A stretch of 64,000 bases of DNA from Paenibacillus ihbetae (lineage in GTDB: Bacteria > Bacillota > Bacilli > Paenibacillales > Paenibacillaceae): NCBI RefSeq assembly GCF_002741055.1, contig NZ_CP016809.1:1758501-1822500 (forward strand). Reading direction: 5' to 3'. The position numbers and the translations under genes were made by a program. Numbering within the stretch: position 1 is the first letter of the stretch; each line of letters begins with the position of its first letter. A model generated the notes under the pieces. That model was not told the origin of the DNA. It searched no databases and was given only the letters and a program-made list of their open reading frames with translations. Below, in pieces: positions 52,582 to 60,994 of this stretch.

Positions 52582-53157
52582 ATGATGACAAACCTCTATT
52601 TCGTCCGGCATGCGCACTCAGTATACTCCCCCGATGAGCGAAACAGACCCTTATCGGAACGCGGACATCAGGATGCTGCAAGGGTTACGGAGCTGCTGGA
52701 GCCTGAACATATTCATGTTCTCGTATCGAGCCCGTATAAGAGAGCCATTCAAACGATCGAGGGGCTAGCGGACCGAATCGGGTCCGGAATCATCATTGAA
52801 GAAGACTTTAGAGAACGGTTATTATCGGAGCAGCCCGTCGACGACTTCGAGCAAGCCGTCACCAAAGTGTGGGAGGACGCTTCGTTCGCCTGGGAGGGTG
52901 GAGAGTCCAATCAGGCTGCCCAATTCAGAGGGGTCCAAGCACTTAAGAGGGTATTGGAACAGTACAGGGGAAACAATATCGCCATCGGGACTCATGGAAA
53001 TATCATGGTGCTCATCATGAACCATTTCGATCCAAGGTTTGATTTCAGCTTCTGGAGACAGCTGGATATGCCCGACATTTACAAGCTAAGCTTCAGCGAT
53101 CAAGACCTTGCGGAGGTACAGCGGATCTGGAACAGACCCTCACCGTCCGCTTGGTGA
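52582..53157 (+). CDS. Histidine phosphatase family protein
   Basis: 191 residues. LYFVRHAHSVYS (R9, H10), VLVSSPYKRAIQTI, acid in EDASFAWEGGES and second His in IAIGTHGN. Clearly a paralogue of the phosphatase at 48334-48891, sharing WEGGES/YEGGES and the PDIYKLSF/PDVYRLSF ending. The ATG pair at 52582/52585 follows GGTGG; a TTG at 52570 is too close to GAAGAAGG. Single gene, no operon. Confidence 0.88.
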   Translation: MMTNLYFVRHAHSVYSPDERNRPLSERGHQDAARVTELLEPEHIHVLVSSPYKRAIQTIEGLADRIGSGIIIEEDFRERLLSEQPVDDFEQAVTKVWEDASFAWEGGESNQAAQFRGVQALKRVLEQYRGNNIAIGTHGNIMVLIMNHFDPRFDFSFWRQLDMPDIYKLSFSDQDLAEVQRIWNRPSPSAW

Positions 53158-53227
53158 GGGCCTTTAAATTGCTTCTATAGGCGGGATACATCAAAAGCGC
53201 CTCGCAGCAGCGCCGACTCCCTGCTTT

Positions 53228-53788
53228 TTAGACTCTTAGCCAGCCGCGGAACCCCCTGGCTGCATAGTAGGATTCTGCTCCATTATGGTATACAAAAACC
53301 GTGTCGTAGCGGCGATCGCAAAAGAGCGCCCCGCCGAGCTTTCGAATCCTTTCCGGTGTGATCACCCAGCTCGATGTTTTCATATCGAAATTGCCAAGCT
53401 GCTGCAGCTCCCGGTACTGCTCTTCCGTCAACAGCTCAATGCCCATGGCAGCAGCCATTTCGACGGCACTGTTTTTCGGTTTGTGTTCTTTCCTTGACTC
53501 CAGCGCTTCGCGGTCATAGCAAACGCTTCTGCGGCCTTTTGGACTTTCAGCCGAGCAATCATAAAATAGGTACTCGCCTGTCTTGCCGTCGTGACCAACG
53601 ACATCCGGCTCTCCCCCGGTTTCCTCCATTTCATGGAGCGACCACAGCTTTTCAGGATTTGCTTCAAGCTTTGCTTGTACGTCAGCCCATTCAAGTCCTG
53701 GATGGCGGCTCATGTTCTTCTCGAAACGGGCTTTCAATGTTTGGAGTAGCTCTTCGCGTTGTTCTGGCGATAACTCCCTCTTTGTCAT
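53228..53788 (-). CDS. DUF4256 domain-containing protein
   Basis: 186 residues, matching the DUF4256 family along its length: RFEKNMSRHPGLEWADVQ, LWSLHEMEETGGEPDVVG, YDCSAESPKGRRSVCYD and the C-terminal FVYHNGAESYYAARGFRG. Function unknown; the fold is small, soluble and cytoplasmic. The ATG at 53788 is eight bases after AAGGAG. Members are often next to SRPBCC (AHSA1-like) genes, and such a gene remnant lies just upstream here. Confidence 0.88.
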   Translation of the reverse strand: MTKRELSPEQREELLQTLKARFEKNMSRHPGLEWADVQAKLEANPEKLWSLHEMEETGGEPDVVGHDGKTGEYLFYDCSAESPKGRRSVCYDREALESRKEHKPKNSAVEMAAAMGIELLTEEQYRELQQLGNFDMKTSSWVITPERIRKLGGALFCDRRYDTVFVYHNGAESYYAARGFRGWLRV

Positions 53789-53790
53789 GT

Positions 53791-54018
53791 TCATTTCTCC
53801 TTCGCTTGATCTGCCACACTATTATCGGGCATATATGTTGCATTCAATGCTGCCTTCCCGGGCATCGAGTGCGTCAATCCGGCCTGCATCCCTTGCGGCG
53901 GAAGCCAGGCAACGAGGGCTTCGGGATCCATGAATGCTTCATAGACTGCGTGCGGCGGCGCTTTGACGATTCTTGATGCGATGTCCTTTCTATTGGATCT
54001 CCCAAGCATTACTATCAT
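53791..54018 (-). pseudogene. SRPBCC (AHSA1-like) protein, frameshifted N-terminal remnant
   Basis: The frame from 54018 gives DIASRIVKAPPHAVYEAFMD and WLPPQGMQ, typical of the first 45 residues of AHSA1/SRPBCC proteins. Near 53881-53886 the expected continuation moves to another frame: RIDALDAREGSIE, ending at a TAA at 53822-53824. The remaining two-thirds of the domain is absent; the next gene starts 3 bp downstream. A frameshift plus deletion is the simplest explanation. Confidence 0.8.
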
Positions 54019-54281
54019 TCCTTTCCATATTATACACCGATGAAACTCGCGATTTAGCCCAATTTTATATCAAATGAACAGCGTTTATTTCTTTTGGTTT
54101 GCTTATTCCCAGCAATGATAGACGCTATCGGCTTCAACTTATGCCCACCCAGGAACCGGTTCTATGAATTAATTCTTGATTCAACTGGTGGTTGAATATT
54201 ATAAAAGCTCAAATATGAAGTTATTGTTCATTGCAGGCAAGCTCCAATACAATTGGTTTACTAGAAGGAGCGTGAGAGATC

Positions 54282-55112
54282 ATGAAGGAAACATTAGCAA
54301 GGAACATAGCCATATACCGCAAAGAGAAGGGACTTACCCAAGAAGAGCTTGCACAAATCCTTGGGCTTTCTTTCCAGGCAGTCTCCAAATGGGAGAATGC
54401 TCAGTCAATGCCGGATATTGCGTTACTCCCTGAGTTATCGAGAACGTTAGAAGTAAGCATCGACAAACTTCTTGGGTATACAGCGCAGGACAAACGGATT
54501 ACGATTTATGAGGAAGAATATAAAACACAAGATTATTACTGGGGGACTGAGCCTAATGATGCATGCTATCAGGTCTTGCAACTTATGCCTCCGACCAAAC
54601 GCCTGAAATTACTGGATATTGGTTGCGGGGAAGGGAAAGACGCCGTATTTTTTGCAAGAAATGGATATGAGGTTAGCGCATTTGACGTTTCGGACGCGGG
54701 GATTGAGAAGACAAGAAGCCTCGCTGAAAAAACAGGAGTTCACGTCCATGTCTTTAAGGCAGACATTTTGGATTTTCGCTTAGATACTCATTATGACATT
54801 ATTTTTTCAAGTGGTGTGCTACACTACATAAAGCCGGAGTATCGCAAAGAGATATTTGATAATTATAAGCAGTTTACAAACGAAAACGGCATTCATGTCT
54901 TTAATGTGTTTGTAAATAAACCGTTTATTGCTCCGCCACCTGAAAAAGAACCAAATGCCTATAAGTGGCACTCCGGGGAATTACTCACGCATTACCGCGA
55001 CTGGCTCATGAAGGACAGCTCGGAAATCGTATTCGACTGCAATTCATCAGGTATTCCTCACCAACATGCCATGACAAAAATGATTGCACAAAAGATAACC
55101 TCGCCAGGCTAA
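54282..55112 (+). CDS. HTH (XRE) - SAM methyltransferase fusion
   Basis: 276 residues. Residues 1-65 are a Cro/C1-type HTH (IAIYRKEKGLTQEELAQILGLSFQAVSKWEN). Residues about 80-270 are a TehB-like class I methyltransferase (KLLDIGCGEGKDAVFFARNGYEVSAFDVS, then FSSGVLHYI). Such fusions occur in Firmicutes, and may be regulators that use the methyltransferase as sensor or self-limiting toxic-compound methylases. AAGGAG is at the right distance before the ATG. The base composition is lower in GC than the surrounding genes, consistent with recent acquisition. A good terminator follows. Confidence 0.9.
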   Translation: MKETLARNIAIYRKEKGLTQEELAQILGLSFQAVSKWENAQSMPDIALLPELSRTLEVSIDKLLGYTAQDKRITIYEEEYKTQDYYWGTEPNDACYQVLQLMPPTKRLKLLDIGCGEGKDAVFFARNGYEVSAFDVSDAGIEKTRSLAEKTGVHVHVFKADILDFRLDTHYDIIFSSGVLHYIKPEYRKEIFDNYKQFTNENGIHVFNVFVNKPFIAPPPEKEPNAYKWHSGELLTHYRDWLMKDSSEIVFDCNSSGIPHQHAMTKMIAQKITSPG

Positions 55113-55140
55113 AGCTGCCGTACGATATTACGACAACAAA

Positions 55141-55165
55141 AAAAAGAGGGGCTCCGCCCCTCTTT
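55141..55165 (+). terminator. Terminator of the HTH-methyltransferase gene
   Basis: AGAGGGGC-TCC-GCCCCTCTTT hairpin, A-run upstream; works in either direction. Confidence 0.85.
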
Positions 55166-55407
55166 GCTATTTCGGCCAATACATCTTCGATTTAATTGTC
55201 CTTCCGCACGAGCAGTGTACAGGACTCCACATTTGTGGGTAGCGTAAAATGTACAAGTACTGATGTGGAAGTATTATGACCTGCTGGTACTTCCTAAATA
55301 CCCCTATTATATACTCTGATTTAATTAAGTCTATTCCCGCTGGTTCTAAAAAACTGCAGAAGTTCCAATACACTTATTCTATACAGTCTGGGAGATAATA
55401 CAACTTC

Positions 55408-55635
55408 TTGTATAAGTTAGACGAGTTGTCTGGCGGACAGCAGCAGCGAGTCGCGATGGCCCGAGTGCTAGCGCAGGAAGCCAAGGTCATACTGCCGGAC
55501 GAGCCGGTTGCTTCCCTCGATCCATTGACAACATTTCCTCAATCTGCTGAATCTATGTCTTCATTGGATCGATCGGGCGGTTCGCATCACATGGATAGCG
55601 ATTCAATACATGAAGCAGAGTTGATGCCGCTTTGA
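55408..55635 (+). pseudogene. ABC transporter ATPase remnant
   Basis: Only the part from signature to Walker B survives: [21 protein letters not shown] (split), then [12 protein letters not shown] (55429-55530). This resembles phosphonate-type (PhnC) ATPases. No Walker A, Q-loop or start codon is present upstream, where a stop precedes it, and the frame continues into unrelated sequence to 55635. The fragment is richer in GC than its surroundings. Confidence 0.7.
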
Positions 55636-55790
55636 GTTCTCATTTATCTTCGCAAGAAGGAACTCCATCTTGGAAATCAGCTCTTTATAATCAGGGATGT
55701 GGCCCGGTGAATACACCCTCAAACTCAAAGACCGAGTTGCCGAAGACGTTGGCCCGCTTCTCGCATGTGGGAAGTGTTACCCACCTAAAT
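55603..55790 (-). pseudogene. Unidentified coding remnant, frameshifted
   Basis: On the minus strand, one frame reads CEKRANVFGNSVFEFEGVF and TGPHP then stops; a shift of frame continues DYKELISKMEFLLAKINEN up to a TGA at 55603. The two parts read as one globular protein piece. I do not recognise the family. Confidence 0.35.
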
Positions 55791-55837
55791 GTACCCTAAT
55801 TCACTCAATAATTTATGAATTCTAAGGATATATCCTC

Positions 55838-56584
55838 TTATTTTTTGACCACTGTTTTAGCCATTTTAATCAGATCTTCTTCTTTCAAAGGATTACCCGG
55901 ATTGGTCGAGATGCTAAATGACTTGCCATTTTCAATCCAGGAAAGGGTATTGGTTATAAATTTCTTACCCAGCTTGGGATACTTCTTTTTCAATTCCTCA
56001 GCGGTTATATAGGTATAGCCTTTCTGCTTCTTGTCCTTCGGATCAAGTCGCGCACTCTGGAATTTAATATAATGGGTTCCATTCTTATAATGTAATAAAA
56101 TCATGTTTGATTTTGTCCAGTTGACTTTTTTGGAATGCACCTGTTTTTTTAGCTTTTTTGCTTCAGCCTCCATTTCATTATGATATTCACTGCTGTATGG
56201 ACCGACAATTTTCCCTGACACAAAGCGATAATTCTCCGGCAGATTTTTCGGTTGCTTCAGTACCGGTTCTTTTAAAGTAGAGGCTTTCTTCCAATAATCT
56301 TCATATGTATTGTACTCTGGATGAGTGTTCCCCATAGCGAAAGTCTCTAGACGTTTTCCTTTTGTCAGTTCATTGCTTACGTATACCATATAAGAGTCAT
56401 CCGGATTGTCTTCAAGCAGTTTATTAATTCTGGCTGTTTCCTCCTTTTCCAGTTGTTCCACTTTGCTCACAGCGGCTGCCGTACTTCCAGAGATATCCGG
56501 CGCTGCCTCCGAAGCAACATTCATGGAACCCAGCATCAATAAACCGCTTAGCGCAGCAACCGTTATTTTCATACTTTTGTTCAT
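55838..56584 (-). CDS. Secreted DUF4367-like protein, probable ECF sigma target
   Basis: 248 residues with a signal peptide (KITVAALSGLLMLGSMNVASEA). Residues about 90-245 resemble DUF4367/DUF4179-linked domains: ENYRFVSGKIVGPY, NMILLHYKNGTHYIKFQSA and the ending LSWIENGKSFSISTNPGNPLKEEDLIKMAK. The family is usually found attached to, or next to, anti-sigma factors. Its promoter repeats that of the ECF sigma gene at 62157-62750. GGAG lies nine bases before the ATG. Probably an extracytoplasmic regulator or stress protein. Confidence 0.78.
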   Translation of the reverse strand: MNKSMKITVAALSGLLMLGSMNVASEAAPDISGSTAAAVSKVEQLEKEETARINKLLEDNPDDSYMVYVSNELTKGKRLETFAMGNTHPEYNTYEDYWKKASTLKEPVLKQPKNLPENYRFVSGKIVGPYSSEYHNEMEAEAKKLKKQVHSKKVNWTKSNMILLHYKNGTHYIKFQSARLDPKDKKQKGYTYITAEELKKKYPKLGKKFITNTLSWIENGKSFSISTNPGNPLKEEDLIKMAKTVVKK

Positions 56585-56622
56585 AGGTCATGTCTCCTTG
56601 TGGTTGTTTTATGTTTTCCATT

Positions 56623-56655
56623 TATATAACAATACCAACCAAGGCATTTGTGACA
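56623..56655 (-). promoter_or_regulatory. Candidate ECF sigma promoter, copy 1
   Basis: Minus strand: TGTCACA (56649-56655) and TTGTTATATA (56623-56632) with a 16-bp gap and TTGGT/TTGGG in between. The sequence and spacing match 62776-62808 upstream of the ECF sigma gene almost exactly (33-bp element). Confidence 0.7.
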
Positions 56656-56859
56656 TGTAGGGAAGAAAGGAATGAGCCACAACTAGTTCACCGACATTCA
56701 ATCGCATACGCAGACGGACTGTATAATAGTTAAGGAGCCGGGTTGTCCTACTCTAAGGGATGTGACTTTTTTAAAAAATCATAGTGAACGCAATGCTCAT
56801 TCTCGAAAAAAATAAATAAAGAAACCGAACCTTTTTTAAATAGAGAGACAATATAGTGT

Positions 56860-56872
56860 GTAAGCCGCTTAC
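56860..56872. promoter_or_regulatory. Perfect 13-bp palindrome before the small ORF
   Basis: GTAAGC-C-GCTTAC sits four bases upstream of the GGAGG ribosome site of the small ORF at 56890; an operator or a hairpin that could mask the ribosome site. Confidence 0.4.
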
Positions 56873-56889
56873 CCAGGAGGGCCCTCTGA

Positions 56890-57072
56890 ATGCAAAGTGA
56901 ATACATGTTTCAATTACTCAAACAAATGAAAGACAGTGATCAACAGGCGTTTCGTGCGATGCATGATGCCACCTATCTACTATTAAACCAAAAGTATTAC
57001 AAGATATTGAATACAAAACGGCAACGCCATCGAAGAAATAACGAGTTCGCGAGACCTCAAAAGCAAAAATAA
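56890..57072 (+). CDS. Small ORF, sigma-factor region 2-like start (possible remnant)
   Basis: 60 residues. The first 30 (FQLLKQMKDSDQQAFRAMHDATYLLL) resemble the beginning of ECF sigma region 1.2/2.1, but the rest of the domain is missing and the tail is basic. A strong AGGAGG stands nine bases before the ATG, so it is probably translated. It may be a truncated sigma factor or a small regulatory protein. The short AAGCC/GGCTT hairpin plus T-run at 57087-57102 could end it. Confidence 0.45.
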   Translation: MQSEYMFQLLKQMKDSDQQAFRAMHDATYLLLNQKYYKILNTKRQRHRRNNEFARPQKQK

Positions 57073-57131
57073 CCTTAAAGTAGGAAGCCCCGGCTTTTTC
57101 ACTATTAATCAGCTCTAATCGTATATTTCCG

Positions 57132-58130
57132 TTAATTTATTGATGGTACTCCGTTTACTTTTTTCATAAATGCTCTAAAGTTTTCAGCGATTTCTTTGAA
57201 GTGGGTATGGTGTAAATAATGTGATCCATCCATGGTTATTACTTTTCCATGTACCGAGTCTTTGATCTGCCCTTCATGCAGAGGGATCCAACCTTCTACA
57301 CCTTCATTATTCGCTTGTACAAAAAGAAGAAGTGGAAGGTCTTTAGGAAAGGTTAATGCTTGAGCCTCTTTAAAATTAGAGGAAATATGTCCCATTTCAT
57401 TCAAGGTTGTGGGAGTATACATGTTTTTATTCGAAATCATTTTCATTTGCTCTACCGTTTGATCATCAAATGCGAGTCCAGCATAAGAGTCACCACTTAG
57501 TTTCGTGATCAATCTTAAGAGACCTGATTTTTTGAGAAATGCAAACGTATTTATAGGTAATTTGGCATCCATACCTGGTTGCGTTGGAACACTGCTATCG
57601 ATTCCGACAAATGCAGTTACCTCGTCCGAGTATTTGTTCACATAATCAATACCATAAATGCCTGCAATCGAGTGGCCCATGAGTGTGTATCGGTCAATAT
57701 TAAGCTGCTGCAGCGCTTCATGAACTTCACTTACGATATTCTCCGTGGTTCGCTCTTTTTCAGTTGCATCACTTAATCCATAACCGAAAGGCTCAACCGC
57801 GACAACTTTGTAAAATGGAGATAATTCATCGATGAGTAACTTAAAATCAAGAGCTGGCGCTGCTGTTCCATAACCAGGCAGGAGAACGACCGTTTCTTCG
57901 CCTTCTCCCTGAATGAACACATTCATATTCTTCCCGTCTACAGATACGAGCTGGCCGTAAGGCTCTATTCGTTTCGCCTCCGAATGACTACTTATCACAT
58001 TCGTGATATAAACAATACCTAGAAAAAGAACAATGGCTATCACGATTGCTCCTATGATTTTAAGTACAAGGTTTCGCACTTTCTTTATTTTTGTGCCATT
58101 CCCCGTTCTCTTTTCCACTAGTTGTGTCAC
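57132..58130 (-). CDS. Membrane-anchored alpha/beta hydrolase
   Basis: 332 residues. One N-terminal membrane helix (VLKIIGAIVIAIVLFLGIVYI) after a basic start, then an alpha/beta hydrolase: LLPGYGTAAPALD oxyanion region, nucleophile Ser in LMGHSIAGIYG, and a C-terminal His in DGSHYLHHTH. Similar proteins are widespread in Bacilli and probably act as esterases outside the membrane. GTG 58130 has AGGAGAAG upstream; the frame to 58175 is otherwise unlikely. It follows the two-component system but is separated by a terminator. Confidence 0.85.
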   Translation of the reverse strand: MTQLVEKRTGNGTKIKKVRNLVLKIIGAIVIAIVLFLGIVYITNVISSHSEAKRIEPYGQLVSVDGKNMNVFIQGEGEETVVLLPGYGTAAPALDFKLLIDELSPFYKVVAVEPFGYGLSDATEKERTTENIVSEVHEALQQLNIDRYTLMGHSIAGIYGIDYVNKYSDEVTAFVGIDSSVPTQPGMDAKLPINTFAFLKKSGLLRLITKLSGDSYAGLAFDDQTVEQMKMISNKNMYTPTTLNEMGHISSNFKEAQALTFPKDLPLLLFVQANNEGVEGWIPLHEGQIKDSVHGKVITMDGSHYLHHTHFKEIAENFRAFMKKVNGVPSIN

Positions 58131-58249
58131 TCTTATCTTCTCCTGTCCTGATCTGTTTGTTAAGAAGCCATACATCGGCGACTATATAAAAGTGTAACCA
58201 ATCAAGATGTACTCATCATGACGGCAATATGAACGGAGTATGAACAGAC

Positions 58250-58291
58250 AAAAAAGCCGCAGCTCACATACAAGGAAGTTTACATGTGAGC
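58250..58291 (-). terminator. Terminator of the second two-component system
   Basis: Minus strand: perfect 8-bp stem GCTCACAT/ATGTGAGC, then TGCGGC and six T; about 60 bp past the kinase stop. Confidence 0.75.
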
Positions 58292-58348
58292 AGCAGCAGG
58301 AAGAACGAGGTCTAGTCAAGCCGATTTGATGGATACTTCAGGAATTTA

Positions 58349-59716
58349 CTAATCTATTGGGGGAGTGATTGGCAAGGTAACAATGAAGGTAGCTCCTTGA
58401 CCAGGTTCACTTTCCACTCGGACGTCGCCTTGATGCAGGGATACGATTTGTTTAACGATGGCAAGTCCCATGCCGCTACCGTCATACTTGCGACTGTGGG
58501 AACGATCGGCCTTGAAAAAACGTTCGAATATTCGCTTCTGGTCTCCGAGGGGAATACCAATGCCGGTATCGGATATTCGAACAGACACGCATATGATATC
58601 ATGTGTGACGCTGACGCTAATCACGCCGCCGTCCTTGGAAAATTTGATGCTATTGCCAAGGATGTTCGTCCATACCTGATTTAACTGATCATGATCAGCC
58701 CTTACTTTAACGGTCTGCAGATCAAGCTCAAAATGGATATTGTGAGCAGACCATTGCGGCTGCAGCGCCACGATGACTCGCCGGATCTGTTCATCAAGGC
58801 TGAGTGTGACGAGCCGCAGTTGATGTGACTGCGATTCAAGCATACTCAGCTTGAGCAGGCTATCACTCATTTTGGACATCCGCTTCGCTTCAGCGATAAT
58901 TATATCAAGATACCGGCTTCGTTCTTGATCTGTGAGTTCCACTTGCTTGAGCGCTTGAGCATAACCGGATATTGAGGTGAGCGGGGACTGAACCTCGTGT
59001 GACACGTTCGTTACAAATTCCCTGCGCATCTGCTCCAACTGCTGCAGATCATGTGTCATTTCTTCGAAGCTGCGAGCCAATATACCCAGCTCACTCGTTT
59101 GCTTAATATTCAGCTTGACGTTAAAATCTCCAGTCGCTATACGTTTGGTTGCTTTTGTCAGCTTTTTGATCGGTCTTACCAGGAACACAGAAGCAAGCAG
59201 AATCAATAAGCTTCCTGTAATCAACGAATAGGTTGCAAATATCAATGCCCACTTGATGACAAATGAGGCAGAAGGAGGGGAGAGCATTTCCAAAAACATC
59301 GCCTTCGTTCCCGCTTCCGTATTTAAAGGCAACCCTAAGAGAATTGAGGCAATACCATTTGAAGTGTCTTGTACAACGCCTCCATTTAAAACTTTCTTGA
59401 CTTGCTCCATCCTCACAGTGGCAGGTTTGTGTCCGTTAAGCTTTCCGTAAGACTGGAATTGACCCGCTGTTTCGTAAATTCGAATATGGTAGAGTTCGAG
59501 CTGCTTCATCCTACTTACGAACAAGTCCGCTTCACGTAGCGGAATGGTCTTGTAAATTTGGACGATGTCTTCGCCAAAGTTATGTAAGTTGATTTGAGCG
59601 TTCTGGTTCAATTTTTCTTCGAATATCCAAGAGGACATAAAAAAAGCAATGATCGTTCCTCCGATGACGGAGACCAGAAATGTCAGGACCACACGAATAT
59701 ATAAGGATCTGATCAT
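58349..59716 (-). CDS. Sensor histidine kinase (HssS-like)
   Basis: 455 residues: membrane helices at about 8-28 and 155-178 with an extracytoplasmic sensor of about 125 residues, HAMP (about 180-232), H-box FVTNVSHEVQSPLTSISGY (His near 245), ATPase boxes NILGNSIKFS, DTGIGIPL and GSGMGLAIVK. The layout is like HssS-type heme sensors, but no heme exporter is adjacent. ATG overlaps the regulator stop (ATGA). Confidence 0.92.
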   Translation of the reverse strand: MIRSLYIRVVLTFLVSVIGGTIIAFFMSSWIFEEKLNQNAQINLHNFGEDIVQIYKTIPLREADLFVSRMKQLELYHIRIYETAGQFQSYGKLNGHKPATVRMEQVKKVLNGGVVQDTSNGIASILLGLPLNTEAGTKAMFLEMLSPPSASFVIKWALIFATYSLITGSLLILLASVFLVRPIKKLTKATKRIATGDFNVKLNIKQTSELGILARSFEEMTHDLQQLEQMRREFVTNVSHEVQSPLTSISGYAQALKQVELTDQERSRYLDIIIAEAKRMSKMSDSLLKLSMLESQSHQLRLVTLSLDEQIRRVIVALQPQWSAHNIHFELDLQTVKVRADHDQLNQVWTNILGNSIKFSKDGGVISVSVTHDIICVSVRISDTGIGIPLGDQKRIFERFFKADRSHSRKYDGSGMGLAIVKQIVSLHQGDVRVESEPGQGATFIVTLPITPPID

Positions 59717-60387
59717 TCATAAACCTCAAGCCGATACCCAAGCCCGCGAACCGTTTCGATCCGAAAATCGGATGTAGTCGCGAACCGTTCACGCAGCCGT
59801 TTAATATGTACATCTACGGTTCGATCATCACCTGCGTAATCGATCCCCCATATCTGATCAATCAACTGCTCGCGAGTATAGACTTGCCCGGGTGTTCCAG
59901 CGAGCTTATACAGCAATTCAAACTCCTTGAGCGGCAACGTGAGCGACTCCGTCCCTCTCATGACCTTATAGGTCTGCCTGTCAAGAATGACGTTTCCGAA
60001 CTGAATCATCTGCGTGGAGCCAATCCGGTATCGTTTCAATAATGCTTTAACGCGAACCGTCAACTCCAACGGATCGAATGGTTTCGTCAAATAATCATCC
60101 GTCCCAAGTTCAAACCCTTTCACCTTCTCCCATGTTTCGCTTCTCGCAGTCAGCATAAGTAAGGGAAGATCAGGATTGGCCCTTCGGAGCTCTTTGCATA
60201 ATGTCCAACCATCCATAAACGGCATCATAATATCAAGCACGACAAGATCGACATGGGTTGAGGCGTAGACAGTTAGTGCTTCCTTGCCGTCCGTGGCTTC
60301 GACCGTTGTATAACCTTCGTTTTTTAGAAATAAACAGACGAGCTCGCGAATGTTCGCATCGTCGTCAGCAACCAGTATAATAGGCAT
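59713..60387 (-). CDS. OmpR-family response regulator (HssR-like)
   Basis: 224 residues. Receiver (ILVADDDAN, phospho-acceptor Asp in LVVLDIMMPFMDG, Lys in YLTKPFDPLE) and winged-helix output (FELLYKLAGTPGQVYTREQLIDQIWG, DVHIKRLRERF). First gene of the two-gene operon with the kinase. GAGGAAACGG precedes the ATG. Confidence 0.93.
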   Translation of the reverse strand: MPIILVADDDANIRELVCLFLKNEGYTTVEATDGKEALTVYASTHVDLVVLDIMMPFMDGWTLCKELRRANPDLPLLMLTARSETWEKVKGFELGTDDYLTKPFDPLELTVRVKALLKRYRIGSTQMIQFGNVILDRQTYKVMRGTESLTLPLKEFELLYKLAGTPGQVYTREQLIDQIWGIDYAGDDRTVDVHIKRLRERFATTSDFRIETVRGLGYRLEVYE

Positions 60388-60538
60388 CCGTTTCCTCTTT
60401 TCCAGTTATCCCTCTCATATTGAAGTAACAATTATACTATAAGTGAATATGAATTACCCTTATACTTCCTATAATCATCAAGACCGGGAATATTATAAAA
60501 TGCACCTGGTGTCGCTCTTTCCCAATATACACGCAGTC

Positions 60539-60572
60539 AGCGCCTGTTTCCTTCCGTAGAAACAGGCGCTGA
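60539..60572. other. Perfect 13-bp inverted repeat
   Basis: CAGCGCCTGTTTC and its exact complement are separated by 8 nt. The sequence to the right is T-rich (ATTCAATTTCG) but no plus-strand gene precedes it. Function unknown; possibly a terminator remnant for the small ORF or of lost genes. Confidence 0.55.
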
Positions 60573-60589
60573 TTCAATTTCGTTTCAAC

Positions 60590-60847
60590 TTATAAACATC
60601 GGTTATGGGTTAGGGAGTGTCCCTGCATCACGTATTCGATCCTTAAAATCACCGATTCTTGCAACTTGTACAACAAGGTTCTCGCGATTTCGCTCTTATC
60701 ATGGAGTGTCTGATACAGATTGAAGCCAAGGTCAATCACAATCGGGTTCCCGACTATTCTCCCATGTTGCCATTGTAGATACACAGGCTGTACACGTGCA
60801 CGCCCATCACGACAGCATTCTGAATGAACAACATATTGCCCCCGCAA
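60590..60847 (-). CDS. Uncertain small ORF
   Basis: 85 codons starting at a TTG with no ribosome site. Part of the translation (VYLQWQHGRIVGNPIVIDLGFN) looks protein-like, but I recognise no family. May be a remnant. Confidence 0.25.
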   Translation of the reverse strand: MRGQYVVHSECCRDGRARVQPVYLQWQHGRIVGNPIVIDLGFNLYQTLHDKSEIARTLLYKLQESVILRIEYVMQGHSLTHNRCL

Positions 60848-60946
60848 AATGGAGTAAGGCTAATATACAATTTCCGGCATTATTATGGTCTCGGCCAATC
60901 TTTAGGCAAAACCTTTCGAGCCGAAACATAACATTCCAGGTTCATG

Positions 60947-60976
60947 AAAAAGAGGCCCGCAATCAACGCGGGTCTC
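60947..60976 (-). terminator. Terminator of the sigma/anti-sigma operon
   Basis: Minus strand: GAGACCCGC/GCGGGCCTC stem (one mismatch), then TTTTTC, 18 bp past the DUF4179 stop. Confidence 0.75.
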
Positions 60977-60994
60977 TCCTGTTCATGCTCGTTA

